A stretch of 64,000 bases of DNA from Lysinibacillus halotolerans (lineage in GTDB: Bacteria > Bacillota > Bacilli > Bacillales_A > Planococcaceae): positions 1 to 64,000 of the forward strand of contig NZ_RHLQ01000008.1 in the NCBI RefSeq assembly GCF_003711845.1. Reading direction: 5' to 3'. Shown here piece after piece: positions 46,969-56,997 of this stretch (position 1 is its first letter; every line of letters starts with the position of its first letter). The translations under genes were made by a program, and so were the position numbers. The notes under the pieces are model-generated. The model did not search any database, had not been told where the DNA came from, and saw only the letters and a program-made list of their open reading frames with translations.

Positions 46969-47039
46969 TTAATTCACCTCATATTCATTTTGTTAACTAT
47001 TATTTTATCTAAAAGAACAATGAAAGGAAAGGGGAGGAA

Positions 47040-47073
47040 AAGAAAAACCTCGAGTCTTGAAAACTCGAGGTTT
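47040..47073 (-). terminator. terminator of the symporter operon
   Basis: AACCTCGAGT/ACTCGAGGTT stem; on the minus strand it is followed by TTTTTC. Confidence 0.85.
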
Positions 47074-47079
47074 AGATTA

Positions 47080-48624
47080 TTAGTGTGATACATCATGAAC
47101 GGAAATACCAGTTTGAGCTTTTACCTCTACTTCACGGTATTTCGCTTCATCTGTCTCTTTCGATAATAGAGTTCCAATCCATCCACCTAAGAAACCTAGA
47201 GGAACAGATACAATCGCTGGGTTCGTTAAGAATATTAATGGATCTCCAACGAAAATTGCTTTTCCTGCTTCAGGACTCCAAACGTTTGGAGATACCGCTA
47301 CTAGAACTAAGGCTGAAATTAAACCCGTTAACATTGCCGTTACTGCACCAGTTGTATTGAAACGTTTCCAATAAATTGTATAAATAATTACTGGTAAGTT
47401 TGCAGATGCGGCAATACAGAACGCTAAAGATACTAAGAATGCTACGTTTAACGTTTGTGCTCCTAGTGCTAAAACAATAGAAACAACAGAAATAATAATA
47501 GATCCTACACGAGCAGCAATAACTTGCTCTTTTTCCGTAACTTTACCTTTTTTAATAATTTGACCGTAAATATCATGGGATAGGGCAGAGGCACCTGATA
47601 ATACTAATCCCGCTACTACGGCTAAAATTGTCGCAAAGGCAACCGCACATACAAAGGAGAATAAAATATCTCCACCTAATGCTTGAGCAAGAAGTGGGGC
47701 CGCCATGTTGCCAGCAGCATTTGCTTCTACAATTGTTTCTTTCCCAACGAATGCAGCAGCACCAAATCCTAAGAAAATTGTTAACACATAGAAAATACCT
47801 ACAATCCAAGTAGCCCAAATAACAGATGAACGGGCAGTTTGAGCATCTTTTACAGTGAAGAAACGCATTAAAATATGCGGTAATCCAGCTGTACCTAATA
47901 CTAAAGCGACTAACATGGAAATTGTATCAATCCCGTTAGTATATTTTAAACCTGGATTTAAATAAGCTTGTCCAGCATCCGTCGCCGTCGTCATTTCTGA
48001 GAACATCGTTAAGATGTTGAAATCAAATTTTGCTAATACTAAGAATGAAATAATAACTGTACCTAACATTAATAAACATGCTTTAATAATCTGTACCCAA
48101 GAAGTTGCAGTCATTCCACCAAATAGAACGTAGATTGTCATCATAAATCCTACAAGTAGTACTGCCATCCAATAATCAATACCTAATAATAATTGAATAA
48201 GTGCACCTGCACCAACAAGTTGTGCGATCATATAAAATAATACGATAACAATTGAACTTAAAGCAGCAGTTCCACGAACCTTTTTAGCGTCAAAACGAGC
48301 AGAAATCATATCTGCCAAAGTAAATTTACCAAGGTTACGTAATGGTTCTGCTACGATGTATAAAACAACTAAGTAAGCTACTAAATAACCTAATGAGAAG
48401 AAGAAACCATCAAAACCTGTTAAAGCAATCGATCCAGCAATACCAAGGAAAGAGGCAGCAGATAAATAGTCTCCTGAAATAGCTAGCCCGTTTTGCCATC
48501 CTTTTAAGCCTCCACCAGCAGTATAGAAATCGCTAGCAGTACTCGTTCTTCTTGATGCCCACCAAGTAATAGCTAATGTTAACCCGACAATCGCTAAGAA
48601 CATGATTACAGCAGTTGCACTCAT
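47080..48624 (-). CDS. cation/acetate-type sodium:solute symporter
   Basis: This 514-residue SSS-family carrier has about 13 helices. SDFYTAGGGLKGWQNGLAISGDYLSAASFLG near the N-terminus and GTAGLPHILMRFFTV near residue 245 are typical of ActP/MctC-type monocarboxylate symporters. The gene just upstream encodes a DUF485 protein, a standard partner of ActP, and the two overlap by four bases. Acetate or another short monocarboxylate is the likely substrate. Confidence 0.85.
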   Translation of the reverse strand: MSATAVIMFLAIVGLTLAITWWASRRTSTASDFYTAGGGLKGWQNGLAISGDYLSAASFLGIAGSIALTGFDGFFFSLGYLVAYLVVLYIVAEPLRNLGKFTLADMISARFDAKKVRGTAALSSIVIVLFYMIAQLVGAGALIQLLLGIDYWMAVLLVGFMMTIYVLFGGMTATSWVQIIKACLLMLGTVIISFLVLAKFDFNILTMFSEMTTATDAGQAYLNPGLKYTNGIDTISMLVALVLGTAGLPHILMRFFTVKDAQTARSSVIWATWIVGIFYVLTIFLGFGAAAFVGKETIVEANAAGNMAAPLLAQALGGDILFSFVCAVAFATILAVVAGLVLSGASALSHDIYGQIIKKGKVTEKEQVIAARVGSIIISVVSIVLALGAQTLNVAFLVSLAFCIAASANLPVIIYTIYWKRFNTTGAVTAMLTGLISALVLVAVSPNVWSPEAGKAIFVGDPLIFLTNPAIVSVPLGFLGGWIGTLLSKETDEAKYREVEVKAQTGISVHDVSH

Positions 48625-48950
48625 TTATTGACACCTCTTTCGTACTCCTCAATAATTGCTTTCGCTTCTTTATCGTAAGAGTTTGCTTTCGATACATACA
48701 AGTGTGCTAGTGCCCACGTCATAACAAATAGACCTGCAGAGTAAATCCATACCCAAGTAATTTCACCAATGGCTTTTTGATGTAAAATTTCAGTGAATGA
48801 TGTCAAAATTGGCAATAGCAAGTAAATAATTAGGAAAATAGCTGTAAGAGTCCATAAAAATTTATTTTTCCTCTTTGATAATTGCTTAAAAGATTGCAAT
48901 TCCGCAATTTTGTCATAATCAATTGGTGTCTGATTTTGATTTCCTGCCAT
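48621..48950 (-). CDS. DUF485 membrane protein
   Basis: This 109-residue protein has two membrane helices (LWTLTAIFLIIYLLLPIL and ITWVWIYSAGLFVMTWALAHLYV) and matches DUF485, the small partner encoded with acetate-type SSS symporters. The ATG at 48950 stands six bases after AGGAGG; an earlier ATG at 48956 is too close. First gene of a two-gene operon. Confidence 0.8.
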   Translation of the reverse strand: MAGNQNQTPIDYDKIAELQSFKQLSKRKNKFLWTLTAIFLIIYLLLPILTSFTEILHQKAIGEITWVWIYSAGLFVMTWALAHLYVSKANSYDKEAKAIIEEYERGVNK

Positions 48951-49706
48951 ACACATCCTCCTTTTTGTCCTTTTTTACTACATCATGTTCGTAAAATTCT
49001 ATTTTAATAGTTTTTACAAGTTTCATTGTATTTACTCGTTCACAAAATTGCAATACTTTTTGCTCAAAAAAATTTTATATTTTCAAAAAGATTTGAGAAT
49101 AATAGAGAAATTATAGTGCAAAACGATAAAATTAAGCTACAAAATGCCTAACAAATAGGTTTCCATCGATATGAATAAAGTAGAATTTTTTTAAATTATT
49201 AAGTATTGACAAATGATTAAGAAGTAAAATAACGAGTCAGATATAAGAATATATATAAAATTTAATATTTTAAGATAAATATTAATGTATATATTAAACA
49301 CCGAACAATAGGAGAAACGTGTCAAAAGGGTGGTAGGAAATTTCTAAATTGATAGCGACATAATTAATTAAAATATACTAATTTTATTGACTACATGAAG
49401 ATAAAGAATTCCTACGAAATATACGGAAACAATCGATTAGGTTTTGGATTAAATAATACAATTCGAATAATAAATATAATACATGGAAAAACTTATTTAT
49501 CTAAGAAGATGGTATAAAATTGCATTTTGCAGTACTTTGAATGATTTATTCAACTAATAGCAAACTAATATATTAACCATACTTACGTTTCATTATTTCC
49601 AACCATTTGTTAGACCCAAAATAGGAATTACTATAAAAACAATTGAATCTTACGAACAACCAATGGGAAAAATAATTTTGGGAAATTACTATAGGAGTGA
49701 ACAAAT
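48951..49706. other. AT-rich gene desert of about 750 bases
   Basis: I find no supported coding frame, tRNA or riboswitch here. The region is markedly AT-rich, with runs such as GAATATATATAAAATTTAAT. A TTGACA at about 49208 could belong to a promoter, but no good -10 lies at the right distance. The c-di-AMP (ydaO) riboswitch often found before ktr genes was looked for and not seen. Confidence 0.4.
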
Positions 49707-50363
49707 ATGGCCAAAAAACAATATGCTGTAATTGGATTAGGGAGATTTGGAACGAGTATTGCTAGAAGGTTATATGAAGCTGGCCAAGAAGTTTTAGGTA
49801 TTGATCTAAATGAAGAGAGAGTTGAAGATGCTGAAAAATACATTACACATGGTATCATTGCAGATTCTACTGAAGAAAAAGCCCTTAATTCCGTTGGCAT
49901 ATCTAATTTTGATTGTGTGATTGTCGCCATTGGTGATGATATTCAAGCTAGCATATTAACAGCTATGCTTCTTAAAAATCTTGGTGTCAAAAAGGTGATT
50001 GCTAAAGCTATAAGTAAACGACACGGTCAAGTTTTAGAGGCGATAGGCACAAACTGGATCATCTATCCTGAACGGGATATGGGTGAGCGCGTAGCAAACC
50101 AACTTCTTTCCCCAAATATGCTGAATTATATTGAATTATCAAAGGAATATAATATAGAAGAATTAATGATCCCTAATAAAATGGCTGGTAAAAGTTTGAA
50201 GGAGCTTGATTTACGTGCCAAGTTCAATATAAGTGTCATTGCAATTTTACGAAATGGAGAAATCATTATAACACCTTCACCAGAAGAATCGATTCATAGA
50301 GGAGATATCCTGGTATCGATAGGGAAACGAAATGATCTAGCAAGATTTTCTAATATCGAGTGA
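49707..50363 (+). CDS. TrkA/KtrA-type potassium-uptake gating protein
   Basis: This 218-residue cytoplasmic protein has an N-terminal RCK domain with the nucleotide motif GLGRFGTSIARRL near residue 9, GADS-like IADSTEEKALNSVG near 52 and a C-terminal RCK_C domain (about 135-218). It forms the octameric ring that gates a KtrB/KtrD-type K+ channel and binds ATP/ADP and often c-di-AMP. No membrane subunit is adjacent, as is usual for the solitary KtrC arrangement. AGGAGTG precedes the ATG. Confidence 0.9.
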   Translation: MAKKQYAVIGLGRFGTSIARRLYEAGQEVLGIDLNEERVEDAEKYITHGIIADSTEEKALNSVGISNFDCVIVAIGDDIQASILTAMLLKNLGVKKVIAKAISKRHGQVLEAIGTNWIIYPERDMGERVANQLLSPNMLNYIELSKEYNIEELMIPNKMAGKSLKELDLRAKFNISVIAILRNGEIIITPSPEESIHRGDILVSIGKRNDLARFSNIE

Positions 50364-50387
50364 GTTGCACAATAATACGCTTACAAT

Positions 50388-50431
50388 AAAAATTTTGCCC
50401 TGTAAATAAAATATAAACGTGCAGGGGCAAA
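50388..50431. repeat. inverted repeat after the ktr gene
   Basis: TTTTGCCCTG and CAGGGGCAAAA can pair with one bulged base across a 17-base loop. It may terminate the ktr transcript although no T-run follows. Confidence 0.45.
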
Positions 50432-50836
50432 ATTAAACCGTATAGAAAAGGATAAATATATTGCGATTTTGATATGAAAATACTGCAGCAGAATTTAAGT
50501 AGAGATTTTGTAAAAGAAATAGTAAAATTTTGTACATTTAAGGAATAGTAAATGTTAAAAATGAAAATAGTAATACAAAAATAAAAAGTAAAAAGTAATA
50601 TTTTAATAGTAAGCTTTAAATTTAGCGATTTATAAATTCATAAAAGTGTTATAAATCGGATATAAAATCTTCTAAGTCAGTTTAAACCGAACTAAGATAA
50701 ATTTTATTAAAAGCAGCTTAGATAATTTAAAAACTTGAGTTTTGAACAAAATTTTTGATTCAGTCTCACTATTATAAGTATACTTTTGAAATGAAACACA
50801 ACTTCATATAATTCATATTATGTAAACTAAAATTAT
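50432..50836. other. AT-rich non-coding stretch
   Basis: No frame with protein-like composition or ribosome site was found on either strand. Composition is very AT-rich, like the stretch before the ktr gene. Confidence 0.4.
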
Positions 50837-51304
50837 TTAAAATAAAAAGAATCCACTTAAGGATCCTCCTCTTACTTGATTTTTTAAGTAATTCAACATA
50901 CTTTGTTCAACAATATCACTAATGGTCATATTGTTCATTTTAGCCCACTGTTTTATTTGATTGATAAGATCCTCGTTAAATGTTGTTCTAAATTCAACGC
51001 GTTCCTTTTTTTGTTTTTATTATCGTATTGACTTTATTCTTCAGGATTTTAATAATTTCAGGTTCTATTAAATCATTTATAAATATTTGTTTTTCTTTAG
51101 CTAGCTTTTTAATTTACTTAATATATCCCTATTAATTCTAATTTTAATGCTACGCTTGCTTGAATTGTTAATATGTACAATTTGAGTGCCTGCAATTTCC
51201 CAAGCTTTCTTCTGTCTATTATCTTCAATAATAAACGGATTTTTAGAATGTTGTGATAAATATACTCTTTTATAAAAAAATAAAATCATCATGCTGACAA
51301 ACAA
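50837..51304 (-). pseudogene. frameshifted double ribbon-helix-helix gene
   Basis: Three reading frames on the minus strand join into one protein if a base is added at the A5 tract (51106-51110) and one removed at the A7 tract (51006-51012). The first repeat reads SIKIRINRDILSKLKKLAKE; the second reads ERVEFRTTFNEDLINQIKQ followed by WAKMNNMTISDIVEQSM. Both have the strand-helix-helix pattern of Arc/MetJ-type DNA-binding proteins. The reading ends at TAA 50837-50839. No good ribosome site precedes the ATG at 51304, so the 5' end is uncertain. Confidence 0.55.
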
Positions 51305-51519
51305 AAGATGTTAATTTAATTATACGAACTTTTGTTCCTGTATTCAATTGTTAACAAAGATAGAAATGTATAAACATTAACTAATCAGCCTATCACATTA
51401 GTTTTCCTGTCATGCTGTTTGATGCCGCGCAGCTTGTCAACACCGAATAAAAATCAAATAATTTACTGGATTTTAAAGTTTGTTTGGCCCATACTTATTA
51501 CCTTACCATAATCTAGGTT

Positions 51520-51846
51520 TTACTGGCGTGGTGCGAATAACATGACTGAAACACCAACTAAGCATATACCTGCACCAATAAAATCATATAAATCAGGTGT
51601 TTTTTTATCGATGCCCCAACCCCATAAAACAGATAATACGATAAATACTCCTCCATAAGCTGCATAAACTCGACCGAACGACGAAAAAGCTTGAAATGTA
51701 GCGATAACACCATAAATAACCAAAGCTAATCCTCCAAAGATCCCCCAATAAAATGCTCGACCTTCTCTTAACCATAGCCAGATTAAATATCCACCACCGA
51801 TTTCTGCTAACCCTGCTAGTACAAACAAAACAATTGAATACATCAT
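51520..51846 (-). CDS. YnfA family small membrane protein (UPF0060)
   Basis: This 108-residue protein has four membrane helices and the family signature segments [32 protein letters not shown] and [12 protein letters not shown]. The family resembles small-multidrug-resistance exporters; its transport role is unproven. AAGGAG lies ten bases before the ATG. It is intact although its surroundings are decayed. Confidence 0.85.
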   Translation of the reverse strand: MMYSIVLFVLAGLAEIGGGYLIWLWLREGRAFYWGIFGGLALVIYGVIATFQAFSSFGRVYAAYGGVFIVLSVLWGWGIDKKTPDLYDFIGAGICLVGVSVMLFAPRQ

Positions 51847-52075
51847 TATAAATTAACTCCTTAGATTCTATTAACATAATTTTAATTATCCCTATTTTAC
51901 AATTTACCTATATTCGTATACTGTAAAAACTCTTTCTAAATTTTATAAAACCAATAACAAGCATCCACCGTTAGGATAATGGCAAAATAAATTAGAAAAG
52001 AAGCTTTCCTTATTGAAAAGCCTCGGATATGTGAAGGACATTAATTTTTCGATTTTACAAACGTCATAAGTTACT

Positions 52076-52381
52076 TCAATCATAAAGTTCCATAAAGATA
52101 GGCGCTACCTTGCAAGGCTTTATCTCTATTTTCTGCCACACATTCGCCACAACGTAAGGCTCGACCCTCAACCAATTTTCCAACTCCTCTCTTGATGGAA
52201 AATCGACTACCATCATCGATCCTCTCATTTTTCCATTATCATCAAGAATTGCGGCACCATATAAATGCTGACCTTCTTTTACTCTTTCTTCAACTGATTT
52301 TAAATGTGCTTCTCTAGCCATTAATCTTCTTTCGATTGCTTTCTCATCCGCGCCATCATAAGCTGTTATTATATACTGCAT
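52076..52381 (-). CDS. YciI family protein
   Basis: This protein of about 101 residues begins MQYIITAYDGAD and carries the ferredoxin-like YciI pattern: ERRLMAREAHLKSVEERVKEG, GAAILDDNGKMRGSMMVVDF and EPYVVANVWQKIEI. The conserved His of REAHLK, with an Asp later, is the usual putative active-site pair. The ATG at 52381 fits the family start and has GGAGATAGGG upstream; an ATG at 52411 adds ten unlikely residues. The biochemical role is unknown. Confidence 0.8.
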   Translation of the reverse strand: MQYIITAYDGADEKAIERRLMAREAHLKSVEERVKEGQHLYGAAILDDNGKMRGSMMVVDFPSREELENWLRVEPYVVANVWQKIEIKPCKVAPIFMELYD

Positions 52382-52652
52382 TTCTTCCCTATCTCCTTTT
52401 CTAATTTCCATTTACTACTATACTAAATGAAAACAACAAAATATTAAATCATTGGGAAAAGATCAGTTAAAGAACCCATTCATTCCTTTTGTACATATAC
52501 TATCTAAGAAAATAACGATTTGGGATGTATTACATGGAAGTAACCAACTCTTAAAAGAACAAACATTCCCCCGCCTTTCATATTAAAAGCAGTAACCTAT
52601 TCCATCTAGTTGGCTAAAACCAGAATTACTCCCACAATTTTGGAGGTATAAA

Positions 52653-53144
52653 ATGACAAATTTTTATTCATTTCATGGAACGGTTACGGCCATTAGTGAT
52701 TTTTTTACAGGGCAAAATGGAGAAAATGAAGGTTGTACTAAATTATTTACTGTTCAAAATGAGATGGGTGCAGTAGTAAACTTTGTTGTTACTCCCTCAA
52801 CTTATTTCGTAGAGCATGAAATGATTGTTGAAGGTGACCGCGTAACAGGCTATTATGATGGAGACTTACCTACTATCCTTATTTATCCTCCCCAATATCA
52901 CGCACTTGTAATGGTAAAGGATAACCCAAATCAAAATGTGAAAGTAGATTATTTTAATAACCAATTGATCAGTAGCGATGGACAATTACAATTAAATTTA
53001 TCCAGCTTTACGCAAATGTTATTAACAAATGGACAATTCTTTTCGAAATATCCAGCAAACCGCGATTTAATTGTTATCTATGGACCTTCCACAAGAAGTA
53101 TCCCAGCTCAAACAACACCTTATCAAATAATCATTTTATGCTAA
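52653..53144 (+). CDS. hypothetical beta-rich protein
   Basis: This 163-residue protein has no signal or membrane segment and appears rich in beta strands (FHGTVTAISDFF, KLFTVQNEMGAVVNFVV, GDRVTGYYDG), which suggests an OB-like barrel at about residues 5-95. The ATG has a good TGGAGG site. I recognise no named family with confidence. It is a lone gene inside the decayed zone. Confidence 0.65.
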   Translation: MTNFYSFHGTVTAISDFFTGQNGENEGCTKLFTVQNEMGAVVNFVVTPSTYFVEHEMIVEGDRVTGYYDGDLPTILIYPPQYHALVMVKDNPNQNVKVDYFNNQLISSDGQLQLNLSSFTQMLLTNGQFFSKYPANRDLIVIYGPSTRSIPAQTTPYQIIILC

Positions 53145-53225
53145 GTGTATTCGTTTTTTATTTTTCCCAATTGAATGCATCGGAGATTCAATTAGCTTTG
53201 TAAGTTCCTATCACTAACATATAAA

Positions 53226-53268
53226 ATCCGGGAGTTCTTGTCCTAAAACTTAGACAAAACTACCGGAT
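53226..53268 (-). terminator. long hairpin ending the TauE/SafE relic
   Basis: A stem of about 16 pairs (ATCCGG ... CCGGAT outermost, with AGTT-TTGTC/GACAAAACT inside and one bulge) is followed on the minus strand by TTTTATAT, so it works as a terminator for the minus-strand relic. Confidence 0.65.
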
Positions 53269-53296
53269 AAAATTACGTCCCCAGTTTATTCATTTA

Positions 53297-53849
53297 TTAT
53301 AAAATATCCACCCATAATTTAATTGCTGTCCCTAAAACTAAAACTGCTAACATTCCTTGTAATGTCTTTGTATTCACCTTTTTGCTGATTTTCGCCCCAA
53401 GAGGAGCTGCTAAATTCCAGCGATAATCACTATAGAAGCAATTAAATATTATACTTGTCCTGTTGATATTTTTCCAATGGATCCTGCTATATAAGATATA
53501 AAGGTAATGGCTAAGCAGATGCAATTGTCATTCGTGTAGGAATTTTAAGAATTAATAACATAATCGGAACCAACAAAAATCCTCCACCCGCTCCTACTAC
53601 ACCAGAACCAATTCCAACAATAAATGCTAAACTAGCTGCTAACGGCTTACTAAAGCTCACTTCATCTAATGGTATATCATCAATTTGTTTTTTAGGAATA
53701 AAAAGTAATGCTAATATCCCGTAAACAATGTTTATTTGAACTTCGCTTAATTGTAATGACCCAAAACTACCAATCAATGTACCAATCGTGACTGATATAG
53801 CCATCCTTACACATTTTCTTAATCCATGCAGGAATATGCTAATGCTCAT
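53297..53849 (-). pseudogene. truncated, frameshifted TauE/SafE permease gene
   Basis: The minus strand encodes pieces of a TauE/SafE-family permease in at least two frames. MAISVTIGTLIGSF starts the readable part, GIGSGVVGAGGGFLLVPIML is the family glycine motif, and the C-terminal PLGAKISKKVNTKTLQGML continues in another frame. There are frameshifts near 53514 and near 53415 and a TAA between them. The N-terminal part, normally about 80 residues, is missing. The protein would have moved sulphite, sulphoacetate or related anions. Confidence 0.75.
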
Positions 53850-54419
53850 CGATTAACTAACATGAACTTCTATAATGTCAATCGAACATAAAGTATCCAC
53901 TGCTTTTTTGCAAGGAAAATGGACATTGGAAAAACATAACTTTATTGATAGATTTCATTTTAAACTTTCTTTTTTAACTTCACTTTAATATTTTGTAAAG
54001 GAAAAGAAAAACTGTCCTACTTAACGTACTGCATCTCTCCATATAAAAATACCCCTTTAGGTATATGTGATGTTAAAAATAAAAAGTCAATAGTATTTAT
54101 TGACTTATAACAATTCAATCCACAGCTTTTTCATTACCTTCTGCTTCTTGTAAAAAATCAAACAGTAGAAACTTGAGTGATGACAGATTTGCGTTCTTTA
54201 CCTTCAACTATCATTTCATTTTCATTATGCCTCTGAGTGATCTTCTAATGGTTTATCTCGATTCCTCAGTTTAGCCTCATAAGATTCAAATGCTACAATT
54301 TCATATTTAATGCAGAAAATGTGAAAAAAGTTCGTTTTCCAAGTTTCTCATTTTAATACTAATTCCCCAATATTATGTCAAAACTAAGAGTTAATACTAT
54401 CGTTTTTAAGGGGATTTAT
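53850..54419. other. intergenic region with gene relics
   Basis: About 570 bases without an intact gene. ATACCCCTTTAGGTAT at 54049-54064 resembles a CsoR/CstR-type operator. On the minus strand, around 54230-54310, a short reading (KYEIVAFESYEAKLRNRDKP) looks coding but ends early. I cannot name its family. Confidence 0.4.
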
Positions 54420-55538
54420 ATGGGAAAAATTAGTTTGCTACATGTCGTATTTTTAGTAATGACCTTCATCGGATTAAAAAATCACGTAACAATTTTGCCA
54501 CCTATTTTAGAAACAGCAAAAAGGGACGGATGGGCTTCCGTAATTTTAGCCGCTTTCATCATTTTCCCATTGTTATTTTTAATTATTTACATTCAAAATA
54601 AATCAAATCAGCAACCGATGAAACAATGGTTGAGAGAAAAAATCGGTCCTACTGGATCTACAATACTATTGTATAGCATCGTTATTTTTTTATTAATTTC
54701 AGCTGCCTTTACGATGCGTGAAACCATTCTTTGGATATCGGCCACCTTTTTACCACAAACCCCTCCAATCTTTTTATTAACGATTTATATCATCCTTTGT
54801 TTTTTACTCGTTTCTAAAAATATTTTAACGATTGTTATTGTGAATGGGTTTGTATTATTTTTTGTTGTCATTTTTGGTTTTTTTGTGGCCATTACGAATT
54901 TACAAGTTAAAGACTATAGTTATCTACTTCCTTTATTTGAAAATGGGTTTACACCAATAGCAAAAAGCATTTTTTTCCCTGCATCCGGTTTTATTGAGTT
55001 ATTTTTACTACTTTTTCTTCATCATTATTTTAAACAAAAAATGAAATGGTATCATCTTGCGATTATGCTATTTATTTTGATGGGTTTAACTTTGGGACCG
55101 CTTATGGGGGCGATTACTCTATTTGGACCAGAAGAAGCAGCAAAACAGCGTTATCCGGCCTTTGAAGAATGGGGTCTAGTTTCAATTGGTGCATTCATTA
55201 CTCACATGGATTTTTTATCGATTTATCAATGGCTAACAGGAACATTTATACGCGTGGGGTTATTATTATTTATTGCTGCGGACATATTAAATATAACTGA
55301 AGACAGTAAAAAAATATGGTCTTACATGATGCCACCCTTTTTCATCATCAATTTAATCCTTTACTTATTGGATGATAATTTATTTTTCAAATTAAATACC
55401 CATGATTTTTTAATTATTACATTCGTTTATTTCTTACTTTTATCGCTTCTTATAGGTGCTGTTGCCCTTATCTCTAATAGACAAAATAAAAACAAAGTCC
55501 GAAGTCCAAAAAACAAAACAGAAAGTAGTGAATCTTAA
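54420..55538 (+). CDS. germinant receptor subunit B (spore germination permease), second operon
   Basis: This 372-residue protein has about ten membrane helices of the GerAB family (LLHVVFLVMTFIGLKNHVTILPPILETAKRDGW at the start). It would be the germinant-binding subunit in the spore inner membrane. The ATG at 54420 has AAGGGG six bases before it; an ATG at 54375 has none. It opens an operon in B-A-C order, unlike the A-B-C operon at 26810. Only one base separates its stop from the next ATG. Confidence 0.85.
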   Translation: MGKISLLHVVFLVMTFIGLKNHVTILPPILETAKRDGWASVILAAFIIFPLLFLIIYIQNKSNQQPMKQWLREKIGPTGSTILLYSIVIFLLISAAFTMRETILWISATFLPQTPPIFLLTIYIILCFLLVSKNILTIVIVNGFVLFFVVIFGFFVAITNLQVKDYSYLLPLFENGFTPIAKSIFFPASGFIELFLLLFLHHYFKQKMKWYHLAIMLFILMGLTLGPLMGAITLFGPEEAAKQRYPAFEEWGLVSIGAFITHMDFLSIYQWLTGTFIRVGLLLFIAADILNITEDSKKIWSYMMPPFFIINLILYLLDDNLFFKLNTHDFLIITFVYFLLLSLLIGAVALISNRQNKNKVRSPKNKTESSES

Positions 55539-55539
55539 A

Positions 55540-56997
55540 ATGGACACATCTGGACATTCTTCATTTAAGCACTTTGAATTAAAGCAACTATTCGAGAAAT
55601 CTGAAGATATTATTTTTAACGAAATGACCTTTCAGCAATCGAAGGTTTTATTGATCAAATGCGATTCAATGGTCGACGAACAGCTGCTATATACTCTTGT
55701 TCTTCCGAATATAGAAAAACTTTATAAAAATTCTACAAATCAAATTACAGAAGAACAAATTAAGCAATTACCTATCCCCAATTTAAAGAAATTAACTGAT
55801 AAGAAGGACGTTATTACATCTGCATTTAGTGGCAATCTCCTAATTTTCTTCGAAGATAATGAGCTTCTTTATTCTTGCAATATTGCACGAAAACCCAATC
55901 GTTCAATCGAAGAAACAAATATGGAAGTAATGGTAAAAGGGGCAAGAGATAATTTCATCGAAGACCTTGCTACAAATATTGCCCTTATACGAAAACGTCT
56001 GCCCACAAATTCATTATGTGTTGAAAAAATTGAAATAGGTAGAAGAAGTAAAACGAAAATTGCGCTTCTCTATTTTGATGATATTGCAAATAAAGATATT
56101 CTAACAGAATTAAAAACACGATTTCTAGAAATCGATACAGATATCATTATAAGCGGTGACTCTTTAATGGAATTTGTCGATAAAAAAAACTGGATTTTTC
56201 CTACATCAAACTATACAGGAACTGCAGAGTTTGCGGTCCAGTCATTGCTGAGGGGAAGATACGTAATTTTAGTGGACACTGTAGCATATGCCACTATTAC
56301 ACCGGTCAATTTTTTCTATTTATTAAAAGCGGGAGAGGATTTCGAAGTCGCGGGTATATATAGTGTTTTTGCAAGAGGCCTTCGACTTATTGGTACATTA
56401 CTCGGAGTAGCACTTCCCGCCTTTTGGCTTGCTTTAACACTTTTTCACCAAAATCAATTGCCATTACAATTACTTGCGACGGTTGTTATGACAAATCAAG
56501 GTTTACCATTTCCAGCAGTATTAGAAATGCTATTAATTCTTCTTATGTTTGAAATACTTCGAGAAGCTGGCTTGCGGCTTCCTACTAAAATTGGCGGAAT
56601 TATTGGCGTCATTGGAGGACTAATTATAGGTGATGCGGCGATTCGATCAGGTATTACAAGCCCTGCAATGGTCGTAGTAATTGCAACTGCAACAATTGCT
56701 TCTTACACCGTTGTTAATCGGGAATTAGAATCAATAATAAGTATTTTACGTATTTTCTGCATTCTTTTAACAGCATTTTTTGGTTTGTTTGGATTCTTCA
56801 TTAGTTTATTTTTTCTGCTTCTATATACAGCAAACATACGTGTTTTCGGCATCCCTTATATAAATATTACAGCAGATTTAAGTTGGGATAATGTGAAACA
56901 GACGTTGTTTAGAGTTGCCAAGTATAAGTATAGAAAAAGACCCGATTTCTTAGAACCCCAAGATAAAACACGTAACAACGAAGGTAATAATCGATGA
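55540..56997 (+). CDS. germinant receptor subunit A (GerA family), second operon
   Basis: This protein of about 485 residues has a soluble N-terminal domain and membrane helices from about residue 280, with PFPAVLEMLLILLMFEILREAG and RLPTKIGGIIGVIGG matching the family. Compared with the other A subunit it is shorter and lacks the Lys-rich tail. The ATG at 55540 is one base after the B gene; no strong ribosome site is seen, so translation probably depends on the upstream gene. Its stop overlaps the C gene by four bases. Confidence 0.85.
   Translation: MDTSGHSSFKHFELKQLFEKSEDIIFNEMTFQQSKVLLIKCDSMVDEQLLYTLVLPNIEKLYKNSTNQITEEQIKQLPIPNLKKLTDKKDVITSAFSGNLLIFFEDNELLYSCNIARKPNRSIEETNMEVMVKGARDNFIEDLATNIALIRKRLPTNSLCVEKIEIGRRSKTKIALLYFDDIANKDILTELKTRFLEIDTDIIISGDSLMEFVDKKNWIFPTSNYTGTAEFAVQSLLRGRYVILVDTVAYATITPVNFFYLLKAGEDFEVAGIYSVFARGLRLIGTLLGVALPAFWLALTLFHQNQLPLQLLATVVMTNQGLPFPAVLEMLLILLMFEILREAGLRLPTKIGGIIGVIGGLIIGDAAIRSGITSPAMVVVIATATIASYTVVNRELESIISILRIFCILLTAFFGLFGFFISLFFLLLYTANIRVFGIPYINITADLSWDNVKQTLFRVAKYKYRKRPDFLEPQDKTRNNEGNNR

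Noticed and set aside
47573-47818. Cys-rich 81-residue minus-strand frame
   Set aside because: It is an alternative frame of the symporter gene on the same strand, not a small cysteine-rich peptide.
48951-49706. c-di-AMP (ydaO) riboswitch before the ktr gene
   Set aside because: Expected from other Bacillales, but none of its conserved segments can be found in the region.
51382-51450. Short GC-richer patch with a coding-like minus-strand reading (VDKLRGIKQHDRKT)
   Set aside because: Only about 20 codons, no start and no recognisable family; not enough to call a transposase or other gene relic.
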